In this document: one piece after another, positions 1-10,853 of the stretch
How positions within the stretch are numbered: position 1 is the first letter of the stretch
How the letters are laid out: every line of letters starts with the position of its first letter
Origin: Acridotheres tristis
Taxonomy: Eukaryota > Chordata > Aves > Passeriformes > Sturnidae
Assembly: GCA_037013685.1 (NCBI GenBank)
Contig: CM072891.1
Coordinates: 19,258,501 to 19,322,500 of the forward strand
Length of the DNA: 64,000 nucleotides
Direction: 5' to 3'
Translations under genes and position numbers: made by a program
The notes under the pieces: generated by a model
Seen by the model: only the letters and a program-made list of their open reading frames with translations
Database searches by the model: none
Told to the model about the DNA's origin: nothing

Positions 1-459
1 AATGGTGCCAGAGAGTTGTGAAGTGGGTCAGTGTAAAACAAGAAGAAACAAGGGTTGAAGGTAAAGGGAATGGGAGGCAAGTTGTCAGAACCCTCAACTC
101 ACTGATTCTAAAAGTACTGGTACCTGTGTAAGGGAGGGCAAGGGACACAGAGCCAAACACAGCCACAAATGCCCTGACTTACAGAAACATTTGCCCAGAC
201 ACAATACACTCAGGGACCCATAATTAAGGTTTCCACATTAGCAATTACCAAAGAAGTCTAACATGAAACTTCTTCAAAACATCAAAGAGCTTTAAACATC
301 CAACTACTCAAAAATTTCTGACAAATTCTCCTTTATTTGATTTCACTGTTTTTAAGAAAGAAGAAGTGAATGATAGAATTTTGAACATATTATTCTATGC
401 TTTACACACTGAAGAAAAAAAAAATGGTACCAGATAGAAAGCATCTAGAGGTCCTGAAA

Positions 460-1680
460 GAGCTGATATTTGTTCAAGGCTGTTCTTCAACATCTCTGAA
501 AGGTCACAGAGATTAGAGGAACTCCCCTATAACTGGAGAAAGACAAATCTCATACCCAGCATTCCAAAGGGCAAGAAGGATGATCTGACAAACGACAGGT
601 AGGTCAGCTTCACCTTACTTACTAAGAAATTCACAGAGCAAGCGCTTCTGGAAGACATTCCTTGACACATGAAGGAAAAAAGCCAAGCAGAGATTAGGAA
701 CAGCCAGCCTTCAACAAGGTTTTAAAAGAATAAAAAGCTGATGAGCCATCTGCCTTCTTCAAAACAAGAATACATGACTAAGGAAAATGCAGAAGGTATC
801 AAAGCTGGGTGATTACAATCTGAATGGGTGGAGTAACGGATGGATGAAAAACTGACTGAGGCATTGAGCTCAGAAGCTGAAGTTCAGTGATTAATGACAC
901 TGGAGGTTGGTTCAAAGTGAAGCTGTTCAGAGGTCTGTAAGGAAACTAACATATGTCTGATATTATTCCTCAGTAACAAAAGGAGCAGACAAAAGGCATC
1001 CTTATCAGTTTTGAAGATGACATTACATTCTGGGAGAAATGACTGGTACACTTGAGGACAGGACCAACTAGAGAGACGGAAGAACTCACTGGCAGGAATC
1101 TCATGAAATTCAACGAGGGCAAAGCCCTGTACTTTGGCCAGCAAAATGCCTGGCACGAGTACAGACTGGAGAACAGCTGGCAGGACTGCCTGTACCTCTG
1201 CAGAGGTAGAGAGCAAGCAAAACATGGATGAGCAGAGGACTCCTGCAGCAATGAATCCTAACAGAAAACTGCACTGGATCAACAACAACAACAACAATTG
1301 GATCCAAGCAGTGGGCTGAGAAAAGGAAACAACTGCTGGACCACACCTGGAACACTGCAACGGTTTGAGGCCCAGCAGAACATGAAAAATGATGAACTTC
1401 AGGGAGCCCAGCACAGAGCCACCAAGAAGGCCCGTGAAAAGGGCTGGAGCTCTTGTGAGGCCAGGCTGAGGATTTGTTTAGAATAGAAGAAAGTTAGAAT
1501 GCACCTTGTAGCAGCTTTCTGGTATCTGCAAGGAAGTCATTGAGAAAACAGACCCAGGTTCTCTCCTGAGATGCAACACAAAGAGAAAGGAGAGCTCAAT
1601 TGTTAACCTGAAATGGAGCAGATTTCACATGAAAAAAGGAGGGGGTAAAAATACCTGCAAAGTATGGCAGGAACTATGGT
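460..1680 (+). mobile_element. Decayed CR1 LINE, reverse transcriptase part
   Basis: The segment follows, with many substitutions and small indels, the plus-sense order of an old avian CR1 ORF2. Phrases such as GGCAAGAAGGATGATC, CATTCCTTGACACATGAAGG, GAACAGCCAGCC and ATGAAATTCAACGAGGGCAA correspond to the RT coding region and occur in the expected order. No long frame survives. A short (CAA)n run sits at about 1281-1296. It lies antisense to TOLLIP inside intron 1. Family assignment is from memory of CR1 sequences; boundaries are approximate. Confidence 0.7.
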
Positions 1681-1729
1681 GTATAAACGTGAGTTAAAAA
1701 TTAAAGACAGAATGAGTGTCCACATGACA

Positions 1730-1845
1730 TCTGTGTCTATGCCTGGAGAAGTGAAGGCTCTGGGGAGACCACAGAGCACCTTCCAGTGCTCCTGAAGGAG
1801 CCTACACGAAAGCTGGAAAGGGACTTTTGACAAGATCCTGCAAGA
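1730..1845 (+). mobile_element. CR1 fragment
   Basis: The words GGGGAGACCACAGAGCACC, TTCCAGTGCTCCTGAAGG and AAGCTGGAAAGGGACTTTT match the CR1 region just downstream of the RT domain, in plus sense. The piece is about 115 bp and looks like a different subfamily from the neighbouring 460-1680 copy, so it is probably a separate insertion. Confidence 0.6.
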
Positions 1846-3862
1846 AGTTTTGAAGAGACTCAAGAAAAAAAACACATCAGTGTCACTACTCATCAGACTA
1901 GTGACTATTAGGGAAATTAGGAGCAGAAGTCTATACAGTCTTAGGTTGGTACTTAAACTAATTTTTAAGGGCCTGATGTGTTTGCCAGCATGGTGGATAA
2001 CCATGGAGAATAACCACAGAGTTATTTTGGGTATGACTGGCTAGATAAGGAATCACAAAGTTTTGGTGTTTCAATCTTAATCTAAAGCCTGGTCAAAGTG
2101 TCCATTAATACTCTCAGTTGTAAAAGGTATCACTTCGTCCTTACACATTCAGCTACAGCTTAGATTTAAAAAGCTGTTTTGTTCATAAAAGATTACAAAT
2201 GTGAAAATATGCTAATTCCATAACATCCTGAAAAGGGCCAGTGATATCTATATTCTAGCAGAGTATTTACAGTAACAGATAGGATGAATTCTGTTTCATC
2301 TGAAAAACTAAACAGCAATAAGAAACTTTAATTATGTACCAAGTAAGCAGCGTCACAAATTAGAAAGTGCAGGTATAAGACTGGCAACAGCCCACTTTAG
2401 TTTCTTAACCACACGAAACAACCTGGAATATTTTCTTGCTTGTTCAAACAGAAAGACTGAACTGTTCTCTCCAGCAGTAAAGAAAAAAGTGGTTTCCAAT
2501 CCTTTAGCACCATTTAGTGGCTATTCATTTGTAATGCAGTTGCGTGTATAGTAACTAGTAGAATTTTATCTGCCTCTCTGAAGAGAACTAAGAAAGGCTG
2601 GAATGTACCATATCAACACCCCCAGCTCTGAATGCCTGCTTAATATTGCATAATTTATTCATTCATTTGAAAACATTCAAATCTCTAAAGTGGGTGAGGA
2701 AGAAAAGCAACGCACAGCAATGTTAGCAACACATCAAAATAGAACAAAACAAAACCTGAAGCCCAGAAAGCCAAAGTTGCATGAGATAAATCGTCATATG
2801 CCTTTTGTCAGGCTTCAATCAAGTTTAGGAAACAAAAGATTCCCAAGAGATTTTACAGCAGTACCTGGGAAGTTCTAGAACAAGACATCTAGAAGAGTAA
2901 CATTTAAGAAGGACCAGGCAGTTATGATAAATAAAACATAAAAGGCACTTCAAGGAATAAAACTGACGACCATATCATATTACTGTCATAAGAGAAGTGA
3001 CAGCAGTGCAGTTTTTCAAGATTAACAGTAATTCACCTTACTGTTCTTTCTACGAGGCTGCATAAATTAAAAAAAAAAAGTAGCTGTTTCTACATAATAA
3101 AATACAGCAGTGCAAGTTTATTTTTTTTAAAAGCCCTTATTTCACCATAAGCAATATCATATTGTCAATGAGTACCAGACAGGAGGAACAGACAGGAACA
3201 GCACATCTGTGGAAAGCTGATGTTGTAACACTTCACGCGTAGAACATCCCGACGTGAGGTATGATTACCCCTGGGCAAAACCAGACAGTAACATATTCCC
3301 AATAAACTATCAGCGCCACCTCCCAGAAGGCTGGTAAATTGATTTTACGAGGGCTCAGCTCCCGTCCAACCCGCACGCCCACATCCTACACTGGATGCGC
3401 TGTTCCAGCTTCAGGGACAGCGGCCTGACCGTGCCCCGAGCACAGGGAGCTGCGCTCCGCTCCCAAGCGAAAGCGGTTTATCTCCCCCCCTTGGAAAGGC
3501 CGCTGGTCAAAGAACGGGCAGCACGGCCGCCTCAAGGACTCCGCGCAGTTAGGGGAGACTTTCCCCTCCCCTTTCCCAAAGCCTCTTCGCAGGCGGGGAA
3601 CCGGGAGACAAGGCAGACGTCCCTCCCCCGCATCCCAGCAGCCTGGACAAGATGAGAGGGCTTTTCCTCCCCTCCCTCCGGCGCGGCCGGAGCTGGGGCA
3701 GTGCGAGAGACACGGAGCCTCCCTCCCACAGCGGCGCTGGCGGAGGCCGGGCGGGCCCACCGGGGTCTCCAAGCTTTGGGCCCCGTCCGCCCAGCGCTGC
3801 GAGCGGTAACAGGAGATACCCCTGAGCAGGCCCCGAGGCAGCGCCGCGCTCGCAGCACTCAC

Positions 3863-3895
3863 CGGGCCCCGCTGGGTGGTGACGGTGGTCGCCAT
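3863..3895 (-). CDS. TOLLIP: TOLLIP exon 1, coding part (11 codons)
   Basis: On the minus strand the start codon sits in a strong context (CTCCATGGC) and encodes MATTVTTQRGP, followed at once by the perfect donor GTGAGT. This matches the start of Toll-interacting protein, where the first exon ends after the same Pro (phase 0) and the next residues are encoded in exon 2. In mammals residue 6 is Ser; here it is Thr. The full protein is about 274 residues: an N-terminal Tom1-binding region (beginning in this exon), a C2 domain and a C-terminal CUE ubiquitin-binding domain. It restrains IL-1R/TLR signalling through IRAK and acts in endosomal sorting and clearance of ubiquitinated cargo. Eleven codons alone would be thin evidence; the CpG island, the splice donor and the BRSK2 neighbour make it strong. 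Confidence 0.9.
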
Positions 3896-4179
3896 GGAGC
3901 CTCGCCGGGGCCGCGGCCGAGACCCTTCCTCCTCCTCCTCCTCCCGCCCCGCCAGGCCGCCGCTGCCGCTCCCAGCCCCGATCCCGGTCCCGCCGCCCGT
4001 CACTCAGCGCCAGCCCCGCGTCACCTGACCCGCGCGGGCCCGCCCCCGGGGCAGCGCAGCGGCGCCCTCTTGCGCATGCGCCTGCGCACGCATCAGGCGG
4101 GGCGGGGAGCCGTCCTGCGCGTGCGCTGTCCCGCTCTGCGGCCGCCGCAGCGGAGCGCGGCCCTGCGGGGGCGCCGCAG

Positions 4180-4193
4180 CCGGTAGGGGGCGC
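4180..4193 (+). promoter_or_regulatory. Candidate CTCF site in the TOLLIP island
   Basis: CCGGTAGGGGGCGC matches the CTCF core consensus CCASYAGRKGGCRS at 13 of 14 positions; the mismatch is G for A at position 3. Motif strand is plus. Binding is not demonstrated. Confidence 0.55.
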
Positions 4194-4643
4194 TGCGGCG
4201 GAGGCGGGGCGGGCGCCGTGCCTCAGGCCGCCATCTTGGGCCGGGGGCGCCGCTCCCGCACGCCCGGAGCGCCCCGCGGGCAGTGCGGGGTGTGCGGGGC
4301 GAGCCCGGCTCCCTCTGCCGGCCGTGGGGACCGTGTGGGAAAGGGAACGATTCACCGCCTGGCCTGGCCCCAGTGGTGTCCCAGAGCTTGCTGATCAAGC
4401 GCAGCCCTTTCCGGGAGAACAAAAGCAGCTTTAATATTCATCCGAGTGCTACTTCGGGACATAAAATCTGATTATTTCAAAGCCTATTTAAATAACATAA
4501 CTGTTTCCCGTTGTTAGGGCTGTTTCCTGTTGTCAGGATCTGCTGCACAATTTTAGCCCATAATTAAAATTCTATTCTAGTGCGGATTTCGGCAGCTGGA
4601 AATAGAACAGTGCAATTAGGAACGCTCCAAATATAGCACCGGC

Positions 4644-4670
4644 TTTTTTTTTTTTTTTTTTTTTTTTTTT
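4644..4670 (+). repeat. Poly-T tract, 27 T
   Basis: An uninterrupted run of 27 T directly abuts the 3' side (minus sense) of a CR1 copy. Such a tract is unexpected for CR1, which ends in short tandem octamers rather than poly-A. Confidence 0.95.
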
Positions 4671-5315
4671 GCCTCCACTCTCCTCTAACATCTTCTTGCA
4701 GTGAGGTTCCAGCCCTCTTGGCATGGACACCTGCCAGTAGACCAAGGTGTTCATCCAGCCTGCCAGGGCTGGGGCATCCACAGCTTCTCTGAGCAACCTG
4801 TTCCAGTGCCTCGCCATCCCCACAGTAAAGAATTTCTTACTGATACCTACAATAAATTTCCACTCTTCCATTTTTGCCCATTACTCCTCGTCCTGTTACT
4901 ACAGCTCCTTACAAGGAGTCCTTCTCCCTTTTCCCCGTAGGCCCCCTTCACATACCAGAATGTTGCTGTTAGGTCTCCTCACAACATTCTCTTCCCCAGG
5001 CTGAACAGCCCCCACTTTCTCAACCTGTCTTTGTAGGGCAGGTGTTCCATTGCCCTTATCAATTTCATGGCCTTTCCCTTGACTTGCTCCAACAGTCCCA
5101 TGTCCTTCTTATGCTGGGGACACCAGAAGTGTGTGCAGCACTCCAGGTGGGGTCTCACAAGAGTGGAGTAAAGGGTGAGAGTCAATTCCTCACCCTGCTG
5201 GCCACGTTCCTTTTGATGTGGCCCAGGACACGGTTGGCTTTGCACGCACTGCTGGCTCATGTTCATTTTGTCATCAATCATCACCCCCAATTCTTCCTCT
5301 GCAGGCAGAAAGTCT
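4671..5315 (-). mobile_element. CR1 LINE, 5'-truncated
   Basis: Read on the minus strand this encodes the end of the CR1 ORF2 reverse transcriptase, e.g. YSTLVRPHLECC, the pattern HKKDMGLLEQVKGKA, and FSLGKRM, then the 3' region with FFTVGMARHWNRL. On the plus strand it reads as the usual reverse-complement CR1, e.g. CAACCTGTTCCAGTGCCTCG and CTCCAGGTGGGGTCTCACAAG. Frames are broken, so it is inactive. It is truncated at its 5' end (right side) and its extreme 3' octamer end is missing or replaced by the poly-T tract. It lies about 300 bp upstream of the TOLLIP CpG island. Confidence 0.93.
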
Positions 5316-8300
5316 TGACATTATTACAACACTGCAGTCTTGACATCATGAGGGCAGGATGGAAGGAAAAGAGTGTTAACAAGCTTCATTGGTATTCTTA
5401 CACCTATAACCACACAAGCTACGAAATTAGTTTTGGGTGAGTCATGAGCAGTTACAGTTTTACTCACCATGGATTTCATTCCAAGATCTCATCTAGTCGC
5501 AATAATTTCAGAGATCAGACAGGAGAAGTCGTCTCTATGAAATTTGTATCAACAGGAAAAAAAAACAGTAATAATAACTCAGAAATTCTTGAGATTTGTT
5601 TTCCCCATACAGAGATGCGCAGTAACTAAAGCGAGCGTTGTCCCTTTCTAATGGCGCTGCCACTTTCTAACTTCATTTTTTATTTTCCTGTTTTATTACC
5701 GTTCTCAGTAAACCCGCACAGAATCTAATAACTTACCCTTATTCACCATTTTGAGCCGTTCTGAGCATTTTTTTTTTTTCCCCCGAGGATTTGTTGTTAC
5801 ACCAGCTTCCCCCGGGGGCCCGCAGGCGGCTCGGCGGTGGCGGCAGCGCCACCTGGCGCACGTGTCCGGAACGACAGGCGGCCCCGGGCTTAGGCAGGGA
5901 GCGCCGCCCGCAGGCAGGCAACGCGCCTGGTGTCGGAGCAGCAATTGAAGCGGGAATGTAAGCCGTGAGAAAGGTGAGAGAACAAAAGTCATAAAACCCT
6001 CCTATTTGCAACATATGGGCATCGTTAAGAAAAGGTTGAGAGGTAATCAGAGAAGCTATAATGGCAATAAATTGCGTTTATCTTGTAATAAACATTTAGA
6101 CATCAGTTTCTCCTGTATCGTTCTTGCGTTCTCATTTCGAGTCTCTTCTCTGTTGTTCTCAGTTCTTCATCTACCCTTCAGATTTGTGATAGGCCCATTT
6201 GCCTCTTTTTATGAATTTTTAATAGCTTGATATCTCTGAAGACATTAGGTAAAAATTGATTAAAACCAGACAGCTGGTTGTAGATGTGTGGAGACAAACA
6301 AACACACATCCAGATAGTGGGATTATTTGAAAGTTATCAAACAGACATTTTTCCCTAGGCTGGCTCCAGAATGTGAAGGTAGCACCTAAGCTTTACGTCA
6401 TAAAACCAGAAACCGGGGTCTCAAGGTGGCAGAGGAGGAGAGTAATGCACATGATACTGCCCTCACTGAGGAATAGTTGCAGCAGAATTCCTGCCAAATT
6501 CATCCCGTGCTTGTTCAGAAACCCAGAAGGGATACTTCAAAGGCTGAGGAGAGTTTGATTCTGTGGGGAAAGTGAGGGAACACAAAGCTCAGATGGATAA
6601 TGTCTGACTTTCATTAGGTGTTTATTTAGCACTCAGCTTTGGGGTCTGAAACTGAAACCTGTCAGATGGCACTTTAAATATGTAAATGGCAGCAATTAGT
6701 GTGGTGAGAGAACTACAGCTGTACCTCTGTGAAAATAGCACACTCTTCGGAAGGCCAGGCCTCCCATTATTTTAGGTAAGGTACCCGTTTGAATCCTTCC
6801 GTTAGGAAGTAAACTTCAAACCTCTCACTTCATCTCTTCCCCAGGGAAAGCTCACAAGTGGGTTGAATGGTTAAATTTTATGCCATTTTGAGTATCTAGC
6901 TTGATACTGGGGGAGTTTCTACAGTCATTTAACCCCATTGGTTTATTGTGGCTTACAAAAACTGTAAAGTCACAAGAAGGTTTTAAAATGTACTCTTAGC
7001 TGTGCAAAAGCTGGTGCATAAAAGCAGAGTAATAGATCACAGTAGGGATTTATCTGTTTCAGAGATTTTCACCTGGCCCTGCAGAGGATCTCACAGTGAA
7101 CTGGCAAAAGACGTTTTGGGTTAAGTTTTTTAGGTATTTTGAACATACAAGAGTACTGTGGGATGGTCTGCACCACTTCCACTACTGGCTTGGATCTTGG
7201 GCACTATCAGCCCTTTTTTGCCATGTCCGTATAGCACTTCGGATGCCACACAAAGGGACAGATGTGTTGCATGGGAATAAACATCTTTTGTGAAATGCAT
7301 AGCCCCATTCCACCATCGTTTCATACACAGTCTTGCCAAGCTGACTTGAAGTTAATTGTGGTCAGGGGTGACAGCTGAGAAGGCCAAAGGGATCCACTGC
7401 TTTATGGATCCAACCCATACCAGCGTGCAAGTGCAGAAAAAGGAAAGGGATGTCTCAGGCTTACAGCTGTAGAAAGTCCCTTGGAGTCCTGGTGTGCTGA
7501 GCACAGCTTGTTATGATGTATGCAGACTTACACAGGGGCTGGACACAGCACCAAACACAGAACTAGAGACTGCAATGCTAATCTTTTGTTCATGGTGCCA
7601 GATCAAACTTGGTAATGTACAACTGAGCTGAAACAGGAACATGGAAATCCCAGATGGTGTTCGGACTGGCTGTAACAAACAATAATTTCCACTTCAATGG
7701 CATACAAGGTACTGACAGTGCGTTGCAAACTTTAATTAATCCTCACAGTCCAGTTGGGATGCAGGAGAATTACATCCTCCATCATGGAGGAAAGACAGCT
7801 CCAGCACAAAACACGGCAACACTGGAGCAGCACACAGCAACGTTAGCCAGGAATTTCAGTCAGGATAGATCCTGCGCTGAGACAAGAAAAGAAAAAATTG
7901 AAGAGAGAAACAATTAAATACAGACTGAGGATCAAAATCAGCACTGCCTCCCTCCTGACACCGCCCCATGAAGCAGAGCTGTTAAACAGCAGGCAGCTTA
8001 CCACCCTCACAAGCGCTGCAGAATTTCATACTCCAGTGTTAGAGCCACTGATTGAGCCAGATGAGTATTGGCAAAAGCGTTGTTGGAGCAATTGTGGGGG
8101 ATTCTAGCAGCAAAGCCGAGAGCACTGCTGAGCAGCTAATAAGTGGCCATTCTTCAGTCACACTGCACTCAAAATAGCTTTCCAGCAGAGGAAAAGCAAA
8201 TTCTATTGGCTTTAACACCTGGTTGAGCAACTTAATAAGGACAAAATTGAAAGTTAGAGCTGAATCATTATTTATTTTATAACTACATCTTCATCACACA

Positions 8301-8630
8301 GTTCGCTCCAAGATGGGAGTTATTTCATTTCAAATCAGGTTTGTGCAAGGTTTTTCCGTAGGTTCATTCAGCACAGAGGTGAGGAGAAGGTTCTTTGAAA
8401 ACTATTTCAGACACCAGGTGTTTCAGAGGAGGAGAGCAATCTACAATCATAAGAAGGCTTTCTCCTTTTTCTCCAGTTCTGCCATACTTTTCCCAAATTT
8501 TATTTTTTAAGCGTATTTTTAGCACACCAGGAAAATTGTAGTAGTGCAAAACTGTATTTAGTGTTATTTTGGTTACATGTCCATTTCCAGACAACACTTC
8601 AAAAGATATGAGCAGTTAGAAGAGCAAAAT
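5316..8630. other. Intergenic, no gene seen
   Basis: Apart from the CpG-rich patch at 5790-5960, this stretch is AT-rich with only short, composition-driven reading frames. No repeat family was recognised with confidence. Confidence 0.6.
5790..5960. promoter_or_regulatory. Isolated CpG-rich patch with E-box and CTCF-like site
   Basis: About 170 bp are strongly GC- and CpG-rich inside AT-rich flanks. It contains GCGCCACCTGGCGC (5846-5859), whose minus strand matches the CTCF core at 12 of 14 positions, directly overlapping the palindromic E-box CACGTG (5859-5864). No convincing exon was found. It could be an insulator or a minor promoter 1.9 kb upstream of TOLLIP. Confidence 0.5.
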
Positions 8631-8639
8631 ATCTCTGTC

Positions 8640-9180
8640 CTGTGCACAGCAGACGCAGAAAAACACTTGTTCCTCTTACTGAAATTACCTTTTATATATT
8701 TGAAAGCTGCTATTGTTTTACCTCTTAGATTTCTTCTCTCTGAAGTTCAGCTATTCAGAGGAATGTCAGAGGAATGTCAGATTAAATCTATCCTAACTCC
8801 TTCAGCCTTTTCTAACAAGTATATCTTTCTGAGGCCTGATAATTATTGTTGTATTCCTCTTTTTTTTTCCCAGTAGGATCATACCTTCCATGAAGTGTCC
8901 AAAACTGGCTGTGTCCCATCCCAGCTCAAATGTCCACCTCTCTAGAGACAGCTTCAAGGAGACCTGAAGAATTGCTAAATGATAACATGGACTATAAATT
9001 GCAATAGGGGTTTGCCTTTTTTGCAGCACAATAACATTGTAAACATCCAAATCTCTTTCTGACATGCAATTATTTAACTTGTTCTTCCTCATCTTATGTT
9101 TCTGCAGTTCATTATCCTTGTCTAGGTGTGATGACCTGTTTGTTTTTATTGAGTTGCATCCTCTCAGCTCCTCTTGGTGT
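8640..9180 (-). mobile_element. Ancient CR1/L3-like LINE relic
   Basis: Words such as TATATATTTGAAAGCTGCTA, TCCTTCAGCCTTTTCTAAC, GTCCAAAACTGG and TTTGCCTTTTTTGCAGCA occur in the order seen in the reverse complement of an old LINE shared by birds, crocodiles and turtles. It is highly diverged; boundaries and family are approximate. Confidence 0.55.
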
Positions 9181-10472
9181 TGTTGTACAATGTATACCTA
9201 TTATGTTTGATTGGCAAAAATACCTACCTGCAGTAACTGAATAAATCAATGTGTTTGTTGGTTTGCTTAAAAACAAGCTGCTCTCTTAGCTTAGCAAACG
9301 GAATTTTCACATTTTTAAAAATCAGATTATCCTTTTTTAATCGAGATTATTTTTCAAACAGGAGGATTCCCTGCTGCCTCATTTGAAAAAATATAGATGT
9401 TAGAAGTCATTATTTGAAAAAAAAAGACTAAAGCAACATAGATTTTGGCATTCCAGTCTCACTATAGGAGGACTTGCAGCATTCTCAGTTATGATATCCT
9501 TATTTGTCCCTAGTACTATGTCAGGCTTGTGAATAGATGTCACAGGCATCCTGTTCATGTGCTGTACAAATTTCCATGTATTTATTTCACTTATTTTGTT
9601 CTCTCAGAAAACAAAATAAATACATAGAAAAATGAAGGGATTGTTTTTGTCTGCTCACCAAATTTCTCCGTCCCAAAATGTAAACTAAGACACGAAAGGA
9701 AAGAAACAATGAAAAATAAGAGGGAAATGACAGAGGAAGAAGTGACAACTTCCTTCAAAATGGTAATGATGTTGTTTTAGAGTAATTCTAACAAGCCAAT
9801 TTCTTTTTTCATACCTTCCAAATCATTGTAAATTTGTTCACATATTTCCCATTTGATCTAATATCTTCTGTAAGCACAAGTAGTACAAATTTCTTAATTC
9901 TTAAATAGTGCACTTCTAGACAGGAATGCTTTCATTCCCACTCCGTCCCCAGGCAAGCAAACATTGTTTTTCTGCTTACCCAAGTTCATTATAGAAATCT
10001 TTACTCATATTTCCAGCAAAGCATTTTTTTCCCCTTTGTAATTTAGTTGCTTTTTTTGGTTCTCCATGATCACATCATATACATGCAGATCAATGTGCTT
10101 TCTCCTCTTTCCAACTGCTATTTTTTACAGAAGAGGCACCAATTTTCTGTGTGTAAAAGGATTTCTGCATGTTAAGTTGCATACTTTCTCCTACTGGGTA
10201 TTTCAGTTTTATAGATATTAGTTTTTATAATTCACAGTGAATATTGTGAGGACTCTACAGTAACAGTGGCTTTCAGTAATGATATTTAGTAGGTTCTTTC
10301 CCTGCTTGGCTCTTCCCCTATGTCTTTATATTTGGTGCCTAACTGCCTGCAAGGAAATCATTATTTTCTGTTAGATGTTTAATCACAAACCTTGCAAGGA
10401 AATCTGCTGTTTTCCAAACAGTGCAGAACTAACTTCATTACCACATTGACACACTAGATACACTTCCCAGCC

Positions 10473-10853
10473 CTAAAGTCCCATCTTCTTAAAAGTCTGT
10501 AGCCTATATTCCTTTTGGAAAAGAGTCTTTTCAAATAATTCAATAGCCTGATTTACTATTTCCATCTTTCCTCCAGAGTATTTCTTGCTGAACGTGACAG
10601 GTTGTGGGTGACAGGGCAAGTTGCACAGAAATACATTCGGTGCCTGCAGTGAGATTTTTATGTTGAGTGGCTCTGGTTTCTGTGTGGTCAGATCCTCAGC
10701 CTCTTCTGAAGTCAGCACGGATGTACAAAGAGGGTCTGGATCTCTGTCCAGGGAAGAACAGCAGTTTTGCTCCTCTGTTGAGCTGCCTTGGTTCAGCCTC
10801 AGGGAAGTCCATAGGAGCTGCAGGAGTGCAGCACCTCTGAAAATGCAGCCCAT
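10473..10853 (-). CDS. Hypothetical 126-residue ORF, uncertain
   Basis: An ATG-started frame of 126 codons on the minus strand, ending in a TAG. The product is not recognised. It is hydrophilic in its second half, with stretches such as SSLDRDPDPLC, SEEAEDLTTQKPEPLNI, FSKKYSGGKMEIVNQAIEL and QTFKKMGL at the C-terminus; this composition is more protein-like than other frames in the region, which are rich in Ser, Leu, Phe and Cys. A TGA stop lies immediately upstream in frame. Two acceptor-like sites (GCATTTTCAG and CCTGCAG, minus strand) lie just inside the 5' end, so it could instead be a terminal exon. No AATAAA was seen in the next 250 bases. It may be a chance frame, a lineage-specific gene exon or a relic; no domain, signal peptide or membrane segment is evident. 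Confidence 0.3.
   Translation of the reverse strand: MGCIFRGAALLQLLWTSLRLNQGSSTEEQNCCSSLDRDPDPLCTSVLTSEEAEDLTTQKPEPLNIKISLQAPNVFLCNLPCHPQPVTFSKKYSGGKMEIVNQAIELFEKTLFQKEYRLQTFKKMGL

Larger units (their letters stand above)
1..3862 (-). other. TOLLIP: TOLLIP intron 1 (partial; runs off the left edge)
   Basis: This stretch lies downstream of the TOLLIP exon 1 splice donor on the minus strand. I looked for exon 2, which should continue the N-terminal Tom1-binding region, and did not find it, so the intron extends beyond position 1. The segment is AT-rich except near the CpG island. It contains a decayed plus-strand CR1 (about 460-1680), a further CR1 fragment (about 1730-1845) and otherwise unremarkable DNA from 1850 to 3380. 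No RNA gene was recognised. Confidence 0.8.
3380..4345. promoter_or_regulatory. TOLLIP: CpG-island promoter of TOLLIP, possibly bidirectional
   Basis: GC content and CpG density rise sharply here against an AT-rich background. The island contains TOLLIP exon 1. Motifs seen: a perfect NRF1 palindrome TGCGCATGCGC (4071-4081), a second NRF1 match on the minus strand (4116-4126), a partial one (4083-4093), GC boxes near 4096-4110 and 4200-4212, a YY1 site GCCGCCATCTTGG (4227-4239) whose AAGATGGCGGC strand is the TOLLIP sense strand, and a CTCF-like site (4180-4193). YY1 sites of this orientation usually sit just downstream of a start site, so TOLLIP transcription may begin near 4250 and give a 5' UTR of roughly 350 bases; that is inference. 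No TATA box is evident. Such islands often also fire in the opposite direction. Confidence 0.88.

Noticed and set aside
3386..4355. Long minus-strand frames of 205 and 268 codons through the TOLLIP CpG island
   Set aside because: GC-rich DNA has few stop codons. The 205-codon frame includes the TOLLIP start but begins at a GTG 36 codons upstream and runs straight through the exon 1 donor into the intron, so neither the extension nor the tail is credible.
4572..5290. Two minus-strand frames of about 100 codons as possible genes
   Set aside because: They are fragments of the CR1 reverse transcriptase (YSTLVRPHLECC, HWNRLLREAV).
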